Positions 36,340 through 49,320 of a DNA stretch of 64,000 nucleotides are shown piece after piece. Position 1 is the first letter of the stretch, and every line of letters starts with the position of its first letter. The notes beneath the pieces were generated by a model. That model searched no databases, was not told the DNA's origin, and saw nothing but the letters and a program-made list of their open reading frames with translations. The translations under genes were made by a program, and so were the position numbers. The DNA comes from Pocillopora verrucosa (Eukaryota > Cnidaria > Anthozoa > Scleractinia > Pocilloporidae): positions 6,613,900 to 6,677,899 of the forward strand of contig NC_089325.1 in NCBI RefSeq assembly GCF_036669915.1, in the 5' to 3' direction.

Positions 36340-38250
36340 CTGGCGAGAAGAAAAGAAGTTATTTCGACTTATAAGTTGTTTCGAGACGTTACCTTACGAC
36401 AATTACACCACTTGTTTACCTTTGGTATATGAATTTTAATTAGAACACTCTGTTTGACTGATTGACTCTTCTTCTCAAGGTGAAACTGCTTTAGGGTTAG
36501 GGTTCTGAATTCTTCGAGACGGAAAATAACACCAAAGATGTATTAATCACTAGTTTTGAAAACTGAATCTTATGATGTTTACTAGAGGCTTGCTGAAGTT
36601 CCCGAGATTGTGAAGGAAACATAAAATCGCCACCAATTCTCAAAGCCATGTGACCCAAGCCATTTCTAGAATCCCTTCCGCTAAGCTTAACTTCAAGTTC
36701 AACTACATCACGCAGTTATATAAAACACTAACGAGAAATGGTCATATTCTGCCCATTCAGGAACACATGGTGAACTCAGGCGACAAATTTGCGACATAAT
36801 CACTGTCGTGGACTGTGTGTACTAAAATGGGCTGAAGTATCTCTATATGCGTGTCCAAAATATCAGACTTAAACAAATCTAACGTAACACAGGTTATTTT
36901 AGGTAACTTAACCCCTGACATTACGAGTTGCCGGTTCTTTGTGATACAACTCTCTCGGCTTCATAGCTTGTGCATGTCTGTTTCCCGTAAGGGGGGCGAC
37001 GCCTGATAAAAAGTCAAGCCATATTGTATTTCAGAATTGCAAAATCATGGACAGCAAAGTGATTTAAAAATACTTAAGAAAGATGCCTCAGAATGTAGCT
37101 TGTACTCCACAAAGAACTGCTCATCGCTTTGAAGTGCTATCTCTATGATTATGACGAGAGAAAGAGTAAAACGAATGACCAGTTTAGACCGTCTCCTGTG
37201 GAAAATTTGATTTGACGTCATCCTAATTTGCAGGCAGCTTAAACATAAGTTAATATAAAATAGGCTCGATAGATTCATTGTACTGTATTAAGGACAACCT
37301 TACCATACACCTACCTCACAGTTCTCAACAGCAGTGACTCTGTTTCTTATCCTTGCTAATTTGGCAAAGGAGTTAAAAAGTGCAAAAGAGTCGAAAATGT
37401 TCCGTTCTTATATATTGCAGCCTGAGTAGTGTGAGCGGGCGTGAGGAAGTATCAATTTGTACTTGATTTTAAGCCGATATAAATCACTTTAATTTTCCCT
37501 GGAGATGATTTTGGGTTAGCTTAACACTTCCATAGTTAAACAAAAACATTTGTAAGAGGCGTCTCAATTCCTGTCAATCAATCCCTGTTTGTTTTGGATT
37601 CACATTTCGGAATATTTAGCGTTGTAAATCGACCATATTTCAAACTATTCCTTGAAGTGTATTAAGTAAATGGTTCCTCGCGTAACGCTTCCATGGATAA
37701 TGCGGGTCCAATAATTAATCCTTCGTCTTTCTCGAGACGTGAGCTTGGGAAAACTATGTTCAAACTCCCCAAACGACAACCTCAGATTCTCTGTATCGCT
37801 CGTGCTGGAATTAAACAAAATCCTGGTTAAAAGGAGAGAAAGGAAAGAAATTATGTCCCTGCACGCGATGGAATTCTGCATGATGTTTGTTTTTATACAC
37901 TTCTACTAATGGAAAGTCGTAAAACCGACTCACCCCTTGACCTCTCAGGGCCGATTAGCACTCTACTTTCTCCATAAAGTATCACCCTGATTCAAACATT
38001 GAGGCAACGAGAATCGAGAAGATGATCAGTAACTACTGAAGTTCTTGATTGCCAAATAATTATCCATGTCAGGACTATAGGAATGTAAAGAGAACGGCAT
38101 GGAGAATATGTTTTCTAATGCGAGGGTGCAAAGAGTTATCGATGATCTCAGTGATCATACTTATAGAGATTATTTCATGGAAAATGCGCACGTACGATTT
38201 TTATTCACGATTTGTATAGTATCAGAAAACGAACGAGTGAGCGCAGCACG
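36340..38250. other. Upstream flank of TAZ gene 2, noncoding
   Basis: Missing 5' exons of the TAZ gene may lie here, but I found no match to the first TAZ zinc sites. A telomere-like TTAGGGTTAGGG occurs near 36492. Positions 37620-37745 repeat a block at 12460-12600. A block at 38135-38235 (TCGATGATCTCAGTGATCAT) is repeated at 39895-39990. Confidence 0.4.
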
Positions 38251-39595
38251 GATCGAGTATATTAGCAATTTCATAGAGAATCAAAAACCAAATTTGCAAT
38301 TTCTTTTCACTACAAAAGTGAAAGTCTACAGTATGTGGTCAGAGAGCACGTCGACAGTTCCTGTGGCCAATGTCATGATCAAGACAACGGCAGATGGGCT
38401 AAAAACAGCTTTAATCTGATCGGTTGCTTTTTGGTGGTGAGTGGAAACACCGTTAGGTGCCTGTGCGCCGCCGGTAGAAGGGATCCGTTGCCTCGCTGCT
38501 CACGTTGTGATTTCGTACACCAGAGAATGACAATGAACTCACCATACTCATTGTTTTTTTTATAAAGACATTGATCTCACCTCTAAACTCGAATGTGGTC
38601 TCTTCTCTTGATATATTCCGAGAAACACATAAAAAGAATCAACTTTTACGTATTGTCTCTTCGCAATATCCGTACGGAGTCTGCGGGTCTCTTTACATAG
38701 CCTAAAATTCTTCCAGGCGAAAGGCACGGCAAATTTGTTTATTAGTGCAGTCTAGCAAGGTCGGGGAGGTTTCAATGGAAATTGCTAATATGCTTAATAT
38801 CAGACTAAGAAGGCAGAATTTTTCGCTTCAACACTTTCAACACAACAGTTTTGAACAAGTCATGCCGAAAGTACAAAATAAAACAAGAAAGGAAGTTTTC
38901 TTTTGGCAAGTATTTCCTCCTGAGAACCAACGCCCGCTCTGATTTCGCTGTGAATAGCGAATAAGCTTTTCGCAAATTTGTGACAACGTAATTTAATGTT
39001 TAGGTAGAATGAGAGAGATGGAAAGCTTTTAGTTCCGCCGTAGGATAATGAAAGGTGTTGAACAATGGTCTCGTCCTTGAAGACACCTATCTCTTCCTGT
39101 CCAAAGCGTGTGGTTCAAAAGGTGAAGGGACACACAACTTAAAAAAACAATGCAGAATGCGAAACGTTTAGTAAAAGAAAGTGGCTGTAATCGCACTTCA
39201 CAAAATTTTACCCTTTCTATAATTCCGTGATTTTCGTTACAGTAAATTTCGTGGTCGTTCGTTGAAAAAAGAGAAATGTGGAACACATGCAACACGCGTG
39301 GCTGTAAGCATGAATTTGAGTCACCTGTTAGGTATCTAATCTCAGACCTTCTAAATCTTTCCTTTCATTTTGAAATCAATAAAATAGTTCTAATGTGTTG
39401 TAATCTTTAAACATACACAATGAATAACACATTTCGTTCAAAAACAATGGTCAAAAACAATTTCAGAGGTGTTGACGGGCCTGTAGGATGATCGTTAATG
39501 GACGGATGAGGGTCTTCGTATCTTAACCGTGACGTAATTTTAATTGATTATTTCTCTCCATAGGAAGTCCCTTTGTGATGAGAAGGGGGCTGGGA
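38251..39595. repeat. Right arm of the large inverted repeat
   Basis: It is the reverse complement of 34927-32368, with the gaps noted for that arm. The arm ends together at TCCCAGCCCCCTTCTC (32368) and GAAGGGGGCTGGGA (39582-39595). Confidence 0.85.
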
Positions 39596-39813
39596 CATAT
39601 GATATCATATCTACAATCTATTTTTGGCTCATTTTCCATGGAAAAATTTGTCAGCAAAATCATCCAACCTTTCTTTATTACCTTTATGTGGAATAATGTA
39701 TAGTATCAGATTTGTCTCACTTCTGTACTGAAGCCAAACGCATTCAAATTCAGCAAGCTTCTTACAAATAATAGTATTATATTAGTGTCAGTATCGTAGT
39801 TTACCATTTAGTT

Positions 39814-39890
39814 CTGATTGGTAGAGCATCGGACCGGAAAATCCGAGGGTCTCTGGCTTGATTCTTTGTAGTGGGATACAGAGTATTAAG
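39814..39890 (+). repeat. tRNA-derived SINE-like head, plus copy
   Basis: The segment GATTGGTAGAGCATCGGA resembles the A box and D arm of a tRNA. It is followed by an anticodon-like stem (CGGAC / ATCCG) and a B-box-like GGCTTGATTC. The acceptor stem is not closed. It is the reverse complement of a copy at 14335-14410. Confidence 0.55.
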
Positions 39891-39895
39891 TGTTA

Positions 39896-41863
39896 TCGAT
39901 GATCTAAGTGATCATACTTATAGAGATAACTTCATGGAAAATGCGCGCGTACGATTTTTATTCACGAGTTGTGTAGTATCAGAAAACTCACTCATTCGCT
40001 GCGCTCACTCGTTCGTTTTCTGATACGTATAACGTATTACCGAACAAGTCAAATTGTGAAGCTTTAAAGCTTTTTCTGATACTACACAAAGTGAGTTTTC
40101 TGATACGTATAACATATTACCGAACAAGTCAAATTGTGAAGCTTTAAAAAATTTGAAAACCAAAGGAAACTTTGTAAATAAAACTGATCACCTTGGCATC
40201 CAAGGGTTTTTTCTCGCGTTTTCTTATCCAGTGCAGTTCAAAGGAAACTGAACTGGACATTGGGAAATAAACAATACTACTCCCACGCTGTCCAGAATTT
40301 ATGAATGGAATTTAAAATTGGAAATTAGTGGATGCTATTTGCATTCACAGATAGGAAAGGGCGTGGGGTATTTCTAAAAGTAACTTTAATTACACAAACA
40401 GTCTTGCTGCTATTAATAACTCATTAGTCTTCCTCTTTTGGTTAACGGGTCAGAAATGAAAATTAACTTCACTGTTATAGAAGGGAAATGCTGGGGAGTG
40501 TTATTTATGTTTGTTCATCGACTTACTTATTTTTATTTTTTTTAATTGAATTGACAATGTAGAATATAGAATGGACTATTTTATATTTATGAAGACACCT
40601 CTGATTCTCTCTGAGAGAACAGATTTAAGTTTGTTGGAGGATTTCAACAAATGATGAAGTCCCAATACGGAAATATTTTCACGTGTAAGTTATTTTGTAA
40701 TTCGGATATCGCCCAGATTCGGCTTATGTGATTAACAGGACGTGCGTAATTTGGAAATTCATATGCTTCCTTCAGTCTTCAACTGTCACGCGAAGTCTAG
40801 CATTCGTGCCACTCAAAGCGGTAGCCAAACCAAAAATTAATTTCCTTCGGTTTCCTTTCCAGAGCTAAGTTTTCAACTCAAGGTTAACTTGCGTGTAGAA
40901 AAATCAAATTCTATTGAAATTCTCTTTTATTTCCTGTAATGGCTTAAGCTTGCGATATGGCTGTACCTTCCTGAAATGATTCGTACCCATTATTTTGTTT
41001 AAAAAGGTGTTATTCAAAGATTGATCTCTACATGTTACTACATATCAAGATAACAAATCATTGTCTATAACCTCATTGATCATAGAAATAACGTCACCAA
41101 TATTCGATACTAAAGTGAATCCACGAGCATTGAAATTCTATTGCCAGCCAAGTAAGGAAAACCCAGTGTTACCAAATTTTGTAATTTCAAGAGATTACAA
41201 TCTCTTGGTAATTTTTATGACCGGTAACCTTTTATTTCATACGTACCAAGATTTACACATGGAAAAAGAGCCTGCGCACGTGGTACACAACCAACCAATC
41301 AGAAAAGCAAACGACGGTGAAAATGCATCGTTCGTGCAATCAGTCACTCGAACGATATTATTCTTCAAAATGGAGGGCAACAAGCGCTCGCCTTTCCATA
41401 AAAACAAAAGGAAGGAAGAAGTTCCAAGTTTTGCTTTCCTTGAAGGAACCATAGATTACGTCATTTTGGTGGTGTTTTTAATAAAATTTGCTCTTGCAAT
41501 TAAACGGCATCCAATCTTTGAAATGTGTTGGTCGGAAAGAAAAAATCTCAATATGCGTGAAATGAAAACATTATATCATGTAAAGTGCGCCCGAACGATT
41601 TTTATTCACTCGTTACCATGCATCAAAAAACTCTTTTTTTATGCACCGCGACTCGTGAATAAAAATCGTTCGTGCGTACTTTCCATGGAGTAATCTCTAT
41701 CCACTGAATGATAATAGGCTGAATTACGCACGCATTTTGATGGATTCTTACTCATAATCTATTGAAGGATAGACGGCTAGATGACGTCGCCATTTACATT
41801 TTTTGCTTCTCTATCATGAAAGAACAAATAGACTCCATGTTTCCTTGGGTCTGGTCAGTAATG
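39896..41863. other. Repeat-rich noncoding stretch
   Basis: A unit of about 81 bp with ACGTATAACGTATTACCGAA is tandemly doubled at 40019-40145. At 41585-41680 an inverted motif (CGAACGATTTTTATTCAC and its complement) forms a fold-back. The 210-codon frame 41061-41693 runs through this fold-back and has no recognisable domain, so I do not call it a gene. Confidence 0.45.
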
Positions 41864-42394
41864 GAACCAAATGTGAATCTTGACGTCATCAATGATTAAT
41901 TACTGCACAGGCGCACGGCAACATGGGATATATTTGTAAAATTGACAAAAGCTCTCGATCTATGAGCGCGCGCGAGAATTGTTACAGCTATTGTGAACAG
42001 AACTTTAAGGAATAGACTTCACTTCAACTTTAGTTAACACGCAAACAACTGGTAAGGAAAGGACTTTATTTTGTGTGGTTCTGTAACTACACAAAGAACC
42101 TCATTTGGTCTTTCACGAAAAAATGCTCAGACCATGATGGTTTTGCGCACTTTTGTCGCTTAAAGTAGTTTAAAAAAATTATTTAAAAAGGAAACGTCTA
42201 CAGTGTTAATTAAATCATTAAAGAAAATAAAGTTTGACAGACGTTCTCGGACGAATCTCTCCAGAGCATTACGTCTTGATTAAATCGCTCCTCATAAATC
42301 GCATATTCAAAATTCATATTTCTTTAAGTTTAATTTCACTCGTTCTTATAATTTCACATCGAAATCACCAACCGCAGATTCAAGCTCAGGGACC

Positions 42395-43794
42395 TCATGG
42401 ATCAAACAAGAATGCTACCGGAAGTTCAACTACAGCCCACTTCCAAACCACTTCCCCTGTTCTGACATCACATTTCTGTACCAGGCCCCTATGAGAGTAC
42501 CTCACTGCACGGCAGAAGTGCTTACAATTAGGACACACGGCCTTGGTCAGGAATCGAGGAAAACGATTTGGGTTGTCATCTTGTGCCCAGCTCCAGGGGC
42601 ACTTTGAGTATCCTTGCAGCTGCAAGGTGACTTCACGAGTACTCCGCCTTGGAATCCCAACGGACGGCTGCGGTGAAGCTGAAGGTTTCTCGACAAACAT
42701 GAAATTTCGGCGTAGACGTTTCAGGATCTTTTGAGAAGTAAGAGGAACTTTCGCACATGAAGGAACTTGAAGAGAGGATGGAATTATGCCAAATAGGAAA
42801 AGTGCCACAAAAAGCTGTTGTAAAATAAAAATGTTCAACAAATGATGAGCTTTTTGTTTCCAAATTCACACTCACTGATAGGTTCTTAGATTAACTTTTT
42901 AGAGTCATGCAGTTACTTAAATTGGTTCACGAAGAAGAAACACCGTGCTTAGCTGAGAACAGCTTTTAGTTTTTTCGGCTGCTCATTTTTAAGGTGCAGG
43001 CCGGAAGCTCGATTAACTGATTTTCGTTTTTGCTTGTTCTCCTCAGTTCATGAAGAATTCAATCTTAAACATCTCACTGTTTTATCTGTCCAAATTATGG
43101 CGCTGAATATTGCTTGAAAGTAATCGCCAAAACTCAGTAATTTACACATTTTCCCTTTTTTCCTGATTCGTTTTCCCTTTGAGTAGGGAGGAGGACGGGG
43201 GACTTTCCCTTAAGAAATTCCACATCTAGCGTTAAAATTATCTGATTACGGTATCTTGGTCCACTTGAAATCGTAGGTAAGGCATGTACATTGTCTGCAG
43301 TGCTCTGCATGAACAATATACTGACAAATTTTCAAGACCTCATTCTAACTATTCTGACTGAATATGCGCGAATCTGATCCCACGAGGCGCTATATTTCGT
43401 CTTGAACACTGTAAAAGGGAACTGAAAGGCTTTGCTACCAATGTTATACAAGTCAAGGTTTGGAAAGGTTTGGAATGCCAAACTTCCCCTAAAAGACGCG
43501 CACGACCCTCTCTCCCCAGAATCGTTCACTTTTTGCCTTAGTACAATTTTAATGACTCTTAATCGAAAGGTTTTAAACAGTCGAGCTTATACATGATAGG
43601 ATCTAGTGCAACAGATGTAACAGCGCTGGTACATCTTTGGGACATAAATCAGTTATGAATGACTGAATAACTTGGGACACAAATCACTTACTAAATGCAA
43701 AAAAAAAAAAAAAAAATCAAATAATATCTGCGACAATAAAAAAGGCTGAGTGAAAAAAAATAAAATTACTTACCTCTTGCAATCGTGAACCCAT
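42395..43794 (-). CDS. IL-17-like secreted protein, gene A
   Basis: Two exons: 43794-43774 (seven codons, MGSRLQE, donor GTAAGT) and 42814-42395 (acceptor ACAACAG), joined in phase 0 to give 146 residues. The junction creates a signal peptide with a hydrophobic core (LFVALFLFGIIPSS), with probable cleavage before the first Cys. The mature part has a basic segment (KILKRLRRNFMFVEK), a variable linker and the IL-17 core: CPWSWAQDDNPNRFPRFL, then AVCPNCKHFC, KCDVRTGE and a final Val-rich strand ending FLFDP. The CPW...NP.R.P..L..A.C pattern and six cysteines fit invertebrate IL-17 ligands, secreted dimeric cytokines acting on IL-17 receptors. A TATAAAAG lies about 107 bp upstream of the ATG. Gene C is its duplicate. 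A divergent cystine-knot ligand is the alternative. Confidence 0.8.
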
Positions 43795-43900
43795 GTCTCT
43801 CCAAAATCTTCACAGTTGACTCTACCTGCGTCTAGGAGTGAGGCCAAATGTTGTTTGATATACTGTCACTCGTTTAATAAACAACACAAAAGCCAAGCCT

Positions 43901-43908
43901 CTTTTATA
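43901..43908 (-). promoter_or_regulatory. TATA box of IL-17-like gene A
   Basis: TATAAAAG on the minus strand lies about 107 bp upstream of the gene A ATG, the same spacing as in genes B, D and E. Confidence 0.6.
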
Positions 43909-44233
43909 CCATCAATTTGTGCTTACCTTTACAGTAAATTTTTTGGGTCCATTTCAAGAAACCTTTCACTTTCACACCTATATCTTGGGAATGTTCCATT
44001 GCAACAGTATCCATAAAGGAAATTTTGGTAAAATAAAAGGATAACAAAACTACTAAACAGGTATTATACACCCCAAAAAAGATCACTTTGGTTGAAAATA
44101 AGATTCTCCGTGGTTTTACTTCAGTCTCATTAGATCGGAAATTTAATTAATCCCTTCTGTAGCGCTAAGGAAATCTTATTATCCACTAAGTATTTTCTTA
44201 ATATAAAAATGGGTTAAGTTTTGTTTGGAAATT

Positions 44234-44624
44234 TTAAAAGCCGATGGCCGCGCATGGATACATAGTTTCAGCAACAGTGCCATCAAATGGAAAACAACAG
44301 GAAGTGCGCATTTTGGTCAAACATATTTCAACTAGATGACGCAAACAAACTACCGCATCCTTTATCTTCGGCTGACAAGCAAGTCCGACTTTTCTCTCGA
44401 ATTCAGCGCTAGCTGAGAGGTACAAGTTTATGTGCTGTTCACTGTTGTGTTGGAAAACCTTTTCGATCCAATCCTTTTGAGTAATGAGTGAATTAATACG
44501 GATAAACTTAACATTTTGTTCATTAACAGATTCAGTCTCATTGTTTGCGCTTCTTGACAAAGTGATTATCGTGAAAACGGAACAGAAAAGAAAACACTTA
44601 ATTAACACAAGGAATTTAATGAAG
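44234..44624 (-). CDS. Possible small secreted cysteine-containing protein
   Basis: An open frame of about 124 codons begins with a strongly hydrophobic stretch (LIKCFLFCSVFTIITLS) like a signal peptide, then an N-glycosylation-type NNET and six later cysteines including CC. No ATG opens the frame; a TTTAAAG acceptor at 44625 would allow it to be a second exon. The matching stretch in copy 2 (about 53290-53650) has lost the frame through indels. I do not recognise a family. Survival in only one copy argues either for a real gene with a dead duplicate or for chance. Confidence 0.25.
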
Positions 44625-47600
44625 CTTTAAACAAATAACTTCCTACTACGACACAGTGAAATAACTGAACAAGCCTCTCCGGACTTAGGTAATTTCCTTT
44701 GGTTGTATCCTTCACCTTCGTTATCATCTCGAGGCTAGTATTTTAACTGTTCCATCCCGTTCTAATCTCATTATATTAAGTCAAGGCGTTTCCCTAAATT
44801 CCGAGAACTTCATCTTACTGTCAAGCTCTTCTTCCGAAACCAGTAAGCTTATTCTCTTAACTGTTAGAATTAGATTTCTGAACGGTGAAATAACTGTTTT
44901 AACTCGTCCTACTTTTCTCCTTTTCATTGCCTATATTTCAAAACAATTTGCGTTGTTATATATAATGTTATCAACCATATAACACCATCAAACGTTTCTG
45001 AATTAATCATTTGTTCTCCAGAAAAACACCACTATAACGCAATGTCCTCTTCGGTGGGCAATTTTTTTTTCTTAAGTGTTCGAGAACGGACCATACAATA
45101 AATTCATTTTTTAGAATTTGTGCAAATATCCGGAATAGTATTCTTATCAGCCACTGTTACCAAATTACAAATTTTGAAGAGGTAATAGATCATTAGCATT
45201 TTACTTCTAGAGGATAATCATGTTGACGAATATACTTTAATTGACATCCTTAGTAAATCATAACTTTTTCAAATTAATTTTTTTTTCATTTCTGTACATT
45301 GTTGGCTGTGTTTTCTATTTTATCCATTTCAAATTTGTTACACTATTTGGTATTCGTGTATGTGCTCTTTTAAAGCTTTAACCTTGTAATGTAATTTTTT
45401 AAAATTATTTTAGCTACCATGTTATTTTGCGGTTAGGGAATAGTATATCCGTTATGTCGTTCACGTGGTTATAAGTTTGAACTTGACCTTATCCATGGAT
45501 ACATCTCAGATGATGTGTAAATATTTTGTAATAAAAGGGGAGATTTTGGTGACTTAACTCTCTTGGGTGTCAAAGAAAAGAAGGGTATAATAATCTTAAG
45601 GTCAGTTAACTTGAAAGCTCTCCTAAATAAGTACTTTGGATCTAAAACGGATACATTAGTTGTTCGTTGCAGTCCCTGACACAAAACAACTGTTTTAATA
45701 AAGTGAAAACAACTTCACGCGTGAAATAATCATTTTGGCAGGGTAATTCGCTTTCTGGGCGACTTAAATTGTCGTTTCTTACCTCCTTTGAGGAAATAAC
45801 GTCATTGTTAATGCTTCTTGAAGACTATCTCAGTGATAATCATCTCAACTCTCAGAAATAATCACGTTTAGAGTCTAAACTTCTCGCCAAGGTCAATCAT
45901 CGTACGCGAGGGAGTTATCCCGCGTATAACGAAACGTTTCTTCTCTAAATAGCTGGAGGGGCGCACGCAAGTAAAACTATCTGGGGGGTTTCTGAAAACC
46001 TGTGAAAAATGTGAAAAATTGATCTAAGGAGCGGGATTACAATTATTGAAATAGAAAAGTATCTAAGTTGTGTGTGAAATCATATAACTGAAGGGTGAAG
46101 GATGTTTGACATCTCTTGTTACATTCGTTGAAGCAAGGTCACTTTAGACCAAAACTGTTTCATTTCCAAGTCATGTGGAGTTTTCTGTTGTTGATTATTA
46201 TAGTATCACACTACAAACTATAACGATCTGAGGTTTTATATCTATCAACAAAGAAGTAGAGGCGATCAGGGCTTTTTGTGAATCTGTTGTGGGAATCTGT
46301 AAGGCCCCGGTTGTTCAACTTGGAGGGTGGATAACGCTATACACTGAATAACTAAGCTCTATCCAGTGGATACTGCAGTACGTTTTGTTAACACTCAACC
46401 GCTGGATAGCAATTCATCCGTTGGATAGTTTTATCCGCCCTTTACACAACTGGGCCCAGTTGTGTAAATCAATCAGGTTGTATATAGCTAATTTTTCGCA
46501 TTAAACGGTTATTTTTGCCAAGAACGGAACTGCAGTTACCTTGGGAATAATAGCCTCATGCATTGATAAATCGGAGTTTGTTTCAAGGCTCTGGCCTAAA
46601 TCACGTGCTCTAGCTCTAGCTCAGAGACTGAGAAAATTAGTTAGACATTGTACAATCAAATAAAATTTTCTGACATCTCACTTTGTGTAACAATTGTTTT
46701 GCCTGTGTCGTATCGCAGTTTCAAGTGTTTATTTTTTACCTCTAATTTTCACGGAAGAGCAACCGATACATGGAAGCTGAAGATAAAAATAATCTTTACG
46801 TGACTTTGTCCACCTATAGAAGAATACGTGACAGTAGATCTGAAAGTAAATGCTCCCGGACGAATACTTCTGGCATCAGGGTTCGTGAGTATCTACTTTC
46901 GATCGTCGTCCTCGTATTTACAAAACATTGTCAGGCATTAGATCTTTGTAACTCTATTTTCTCTAGAGGCTTTTTAGCCATCTTGGACTTTAATTCATTG
47001 AAGTATTATTCAGTTCATCATTTAATAAGTCTAACCTCCCCTCCAACTGAATTTAACGACCCTCATTGATGCATTGCGCATTCTCCATTCTTGAGCGCAC
47101 GGAATCAAAATGGCCAGGGCTTGCTGGAGGAAGAGTCGTCATTTTTCCTCCTGATTTAACTGCAATTTTATTGTAGCAATTTCATACCTGCACACTGAAT
47201 TTAGAGCGAATCGCATGGCAGAATAAAAAACAATTGTTAATTTGTTGATAACGTTTACGGCAACAGGAAAAGAGAAATTTGAACTCTGGCTTTGCTTGTT
47301 CTTCCTGCTATAATCATTAAAATAAACTAGCGGAAAAAAAATACAAAATTCTCAAGCGCTGAAATCTAATACGAATATTTTTTCGTAACTAAGTCTACCA
47401 AAGGCTTAAAAAACAAAGAGAAATTCAAGATTTTTTGTTTACCGTGCAAAATGCTATTAAAACGAAAGTAAGGACCTTGCGTGGTACATTCAAAATTTTT
47501 ATCGCTCTTACATTTTTTTAAAGTTTTAATGCGTGGATTTGGACTGATTTCTCAGTTTCGATGCTATCTGCATATCGTTAGGTATATTTAGCTCTAATTT

Positions 47601-47758
47601 CAATGGTTTATAATTAGTCTTTTTATGTCATCAGATTGACTTTATAGCTTGTCAGACAATTTCTAACATCCTTGAACTCTGACGGATATCGAAACATGTT
47701 TTCTAAATATTCATATTAAATTGGAAATGATTGAATTGGAAATGCAAAAAATTGACAG
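44625..47758. other. Shared upstream region between IL-17-like genes A and B
   Basis: No supported gene. Most of it is strongly conserved in copy 2, chiefly because the duplication is recent. The 99-codon frame at 46770-47069 is broken in copy 2 by one-base indels and is not called. Near 46300-46460 there are short GGATA/TATCC repeats with inverted symmetry (CCGCTGGATAGC and similar). Confidence 0.5.
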
Positions 47759-47766
47759 TATATAAG
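47759..47766 (+). promoter_or_regulatory. TATA box of IL-17-like gene B
   Basis: TATATAAG lies 98 bp upstream of the ATG at 47864. The same box is kept in the duplicate gene D. Confidence 0.65.
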
Positions 47767-47863
47767 GCCGGCCTTAAACCTTGAGAACAGCACTCGTCGC
47801 CAAAGTCGTTTTTCTTTAGCTTTAGAGAACGTTATTGGAGAGATCGACATCATAAGGTTAAAA

Positions 47864-48871
47864 ATGGTTTCCTCTTTCCAACTAGTAAGTATGCTCCCTT
47901 ATAATGGAGGGTAATAGTCATGTGTAAAAGACCAATGCGTTAATTCTATTCTTGAGCTTTTTCATTTCTTTACGCTTTCTTGTTGTTGATATGGCGTCAT
48001 ATCCCTTGACAAAAGCGGAAATACATGACATAAATTAAAACTCTGAATAGAAAGTGTAAGAAAAAGATAATTAAGAACTATTCACCAAAGTAGAGGTCGC
48101 TACTGGTGAATATTTACCGAGCTGCGAAGCGGCGAGGTTAATATCCACCGTTAACCGCCAAAAATGAGGTGAAGAGTTATTTTAGTATAAATTAAAACAA
48201 AGAGATAAAAGAGCACAAAAAGATGATTATAATTCATTTATTCTTGCAACAATTACAATAAATTTGGACACAAATCCCGCGCGAGTTGCTCGTGAGTGAA
48301 TAGCAGTGGATATTCAGAGTTTGAGAAGCCAATCAGAGCGCGCCATCTCTGTTATAGTTTTGAATGAATCCAGAAAAGTTTCACATTCGACCACAGTTGC
48401 GGAAGATTTCAGTCAGCGTAAACTGTAATCTTATTTTCATTCCACTACCTTATTTTTTTCTTGTTGAAGCTTTTTATCACGATTGCGCTGTCGGGGATAA
48501 TAACAACATCTCTTCAACTTCCTTCATGTCGAAAAGTTTTTTTACCGCCTCGAAAAACACTCAAACGTCTCCGCCAAAATTTCATGTTCGTCGAGACAAC
48601 ATTCTTTGGAACGCCAAGGCAAAGAACTCGCTACGTCGATGCACAGCGGTCAGGAAACTCAATTTGTCCCTGGAGATGGGTCCACGATGACAACCCAAAT
48701 CGTGTCCCTCGATTCCTGACGAAGGCCGTGTGTCCTAATTGTAAGCATTACTGCCATGCAATACGGTATTCCCACAGGGGCCTGGTGCAGAAGTGTGACG
48801 TCAAAACAGGGGAAGCAGTGTGGCAATGGACCGTGGTTGAACTTCCGGTGGCATTCATTTATGATCCCTAA
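47864..48871 (+). CDS. IL-17-like secreted protein, gene B
   Basis: Exon 1 is 47864-47884 (seven codons, MVSSFQL, donor GTAAGT); exon 2 is 48470-48871 (acceptor TTGTTGAAG), phase 0, giving 140 residues. The signal peptide core is LFITIALSGIITT. The mature protein keeps the basic segment KTLKRLRQNFMFVE and the IL-17 core CPWRWVHDDNPNRVPRFL, AVCPNCKHYC, KCDVKTGEAVW, ending FIYDP. Six cysteines are in the same positions as in gene A. It is divergently oriented from gene A, about 4 kb away. AATAAA at 49156-49161 is a possible poly(A) signal. Role inferred as a secreted cytokine-like ligand. Confidence 0.8.
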
Positions 48872-49320
48872 ATTGACAAAAAAAAATTCAGGCCATGGAG
48901 AATAAGGCAGTTTTGGTGGAATAGTTCTTTTAAGGTTAAATTTTAAAAAGGAACTGGTTGTCTAAATGTTTATAAATATTATTATCAACGTCGATACGAA
49001 GAATTTTTACAGAGACATTTTGTACGCAAAATATAGATTACTTTTGAGAAGCAATAATAAACAAATTAAAAATATCAATTTGACTCGAAAAGTAGTGAAA
49101 AATGAGAAAATAGACACGCATCGATGTAAATTTGTTCTTGATCTCTGCGTAAAGTAATAAACATAAAGAAGGCTGTTAAAAAGGTAAAATGCTTGTTCAT
49201 GCTTATGTGTAGATGTAGGCCTTCCATTGAGACTTCAATCTATAGGTCTACTTATTTTTTGATGACACAGTAATGTGGTTGACTGTAGGATATTTAAGGT
49301 CATTTTAGTACCATCCATAA
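48872..49320. other. 3' flank of IL-17-like gene B
   Basis: This AT-rich sequence includes the probable 3' UTR of gene B. It is repeated at about 57716-58190 in copy 2. No further gene is seen. Confidence 0.5.

Noticed and set aside
36485..36505. Telomere-like TTAGGG repeats
   Set aside because: Only two units; too short to call an interstitial telomere.
32668..39295. Mirror-image short frames on both arms of the large inverted repeat
   Set aside because: They are the same repeat sequence in two orientations, overlap in several frames, and carry no known domain.
39814..39890. A working tRNA gene
   Set aside because: The A and B boxes are partly kept but the acceptor stem does not close, and it is embedded in a dispersed repeat.
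41061..41693. A 210-codon open frame on the plus strand
   Set aside because: It runs through a fold-back repeat (CGAACGATTTTTATTCAC and its complement), has no domain, and composition like the surrounding noncoding DNA.
46770..47069. A 99-codon frame between IL-17-like genes A and B
   Set aside because: The duplicate near 55635-55940 is frame-broken by one-base indels, and no signal peptide or domain is present.
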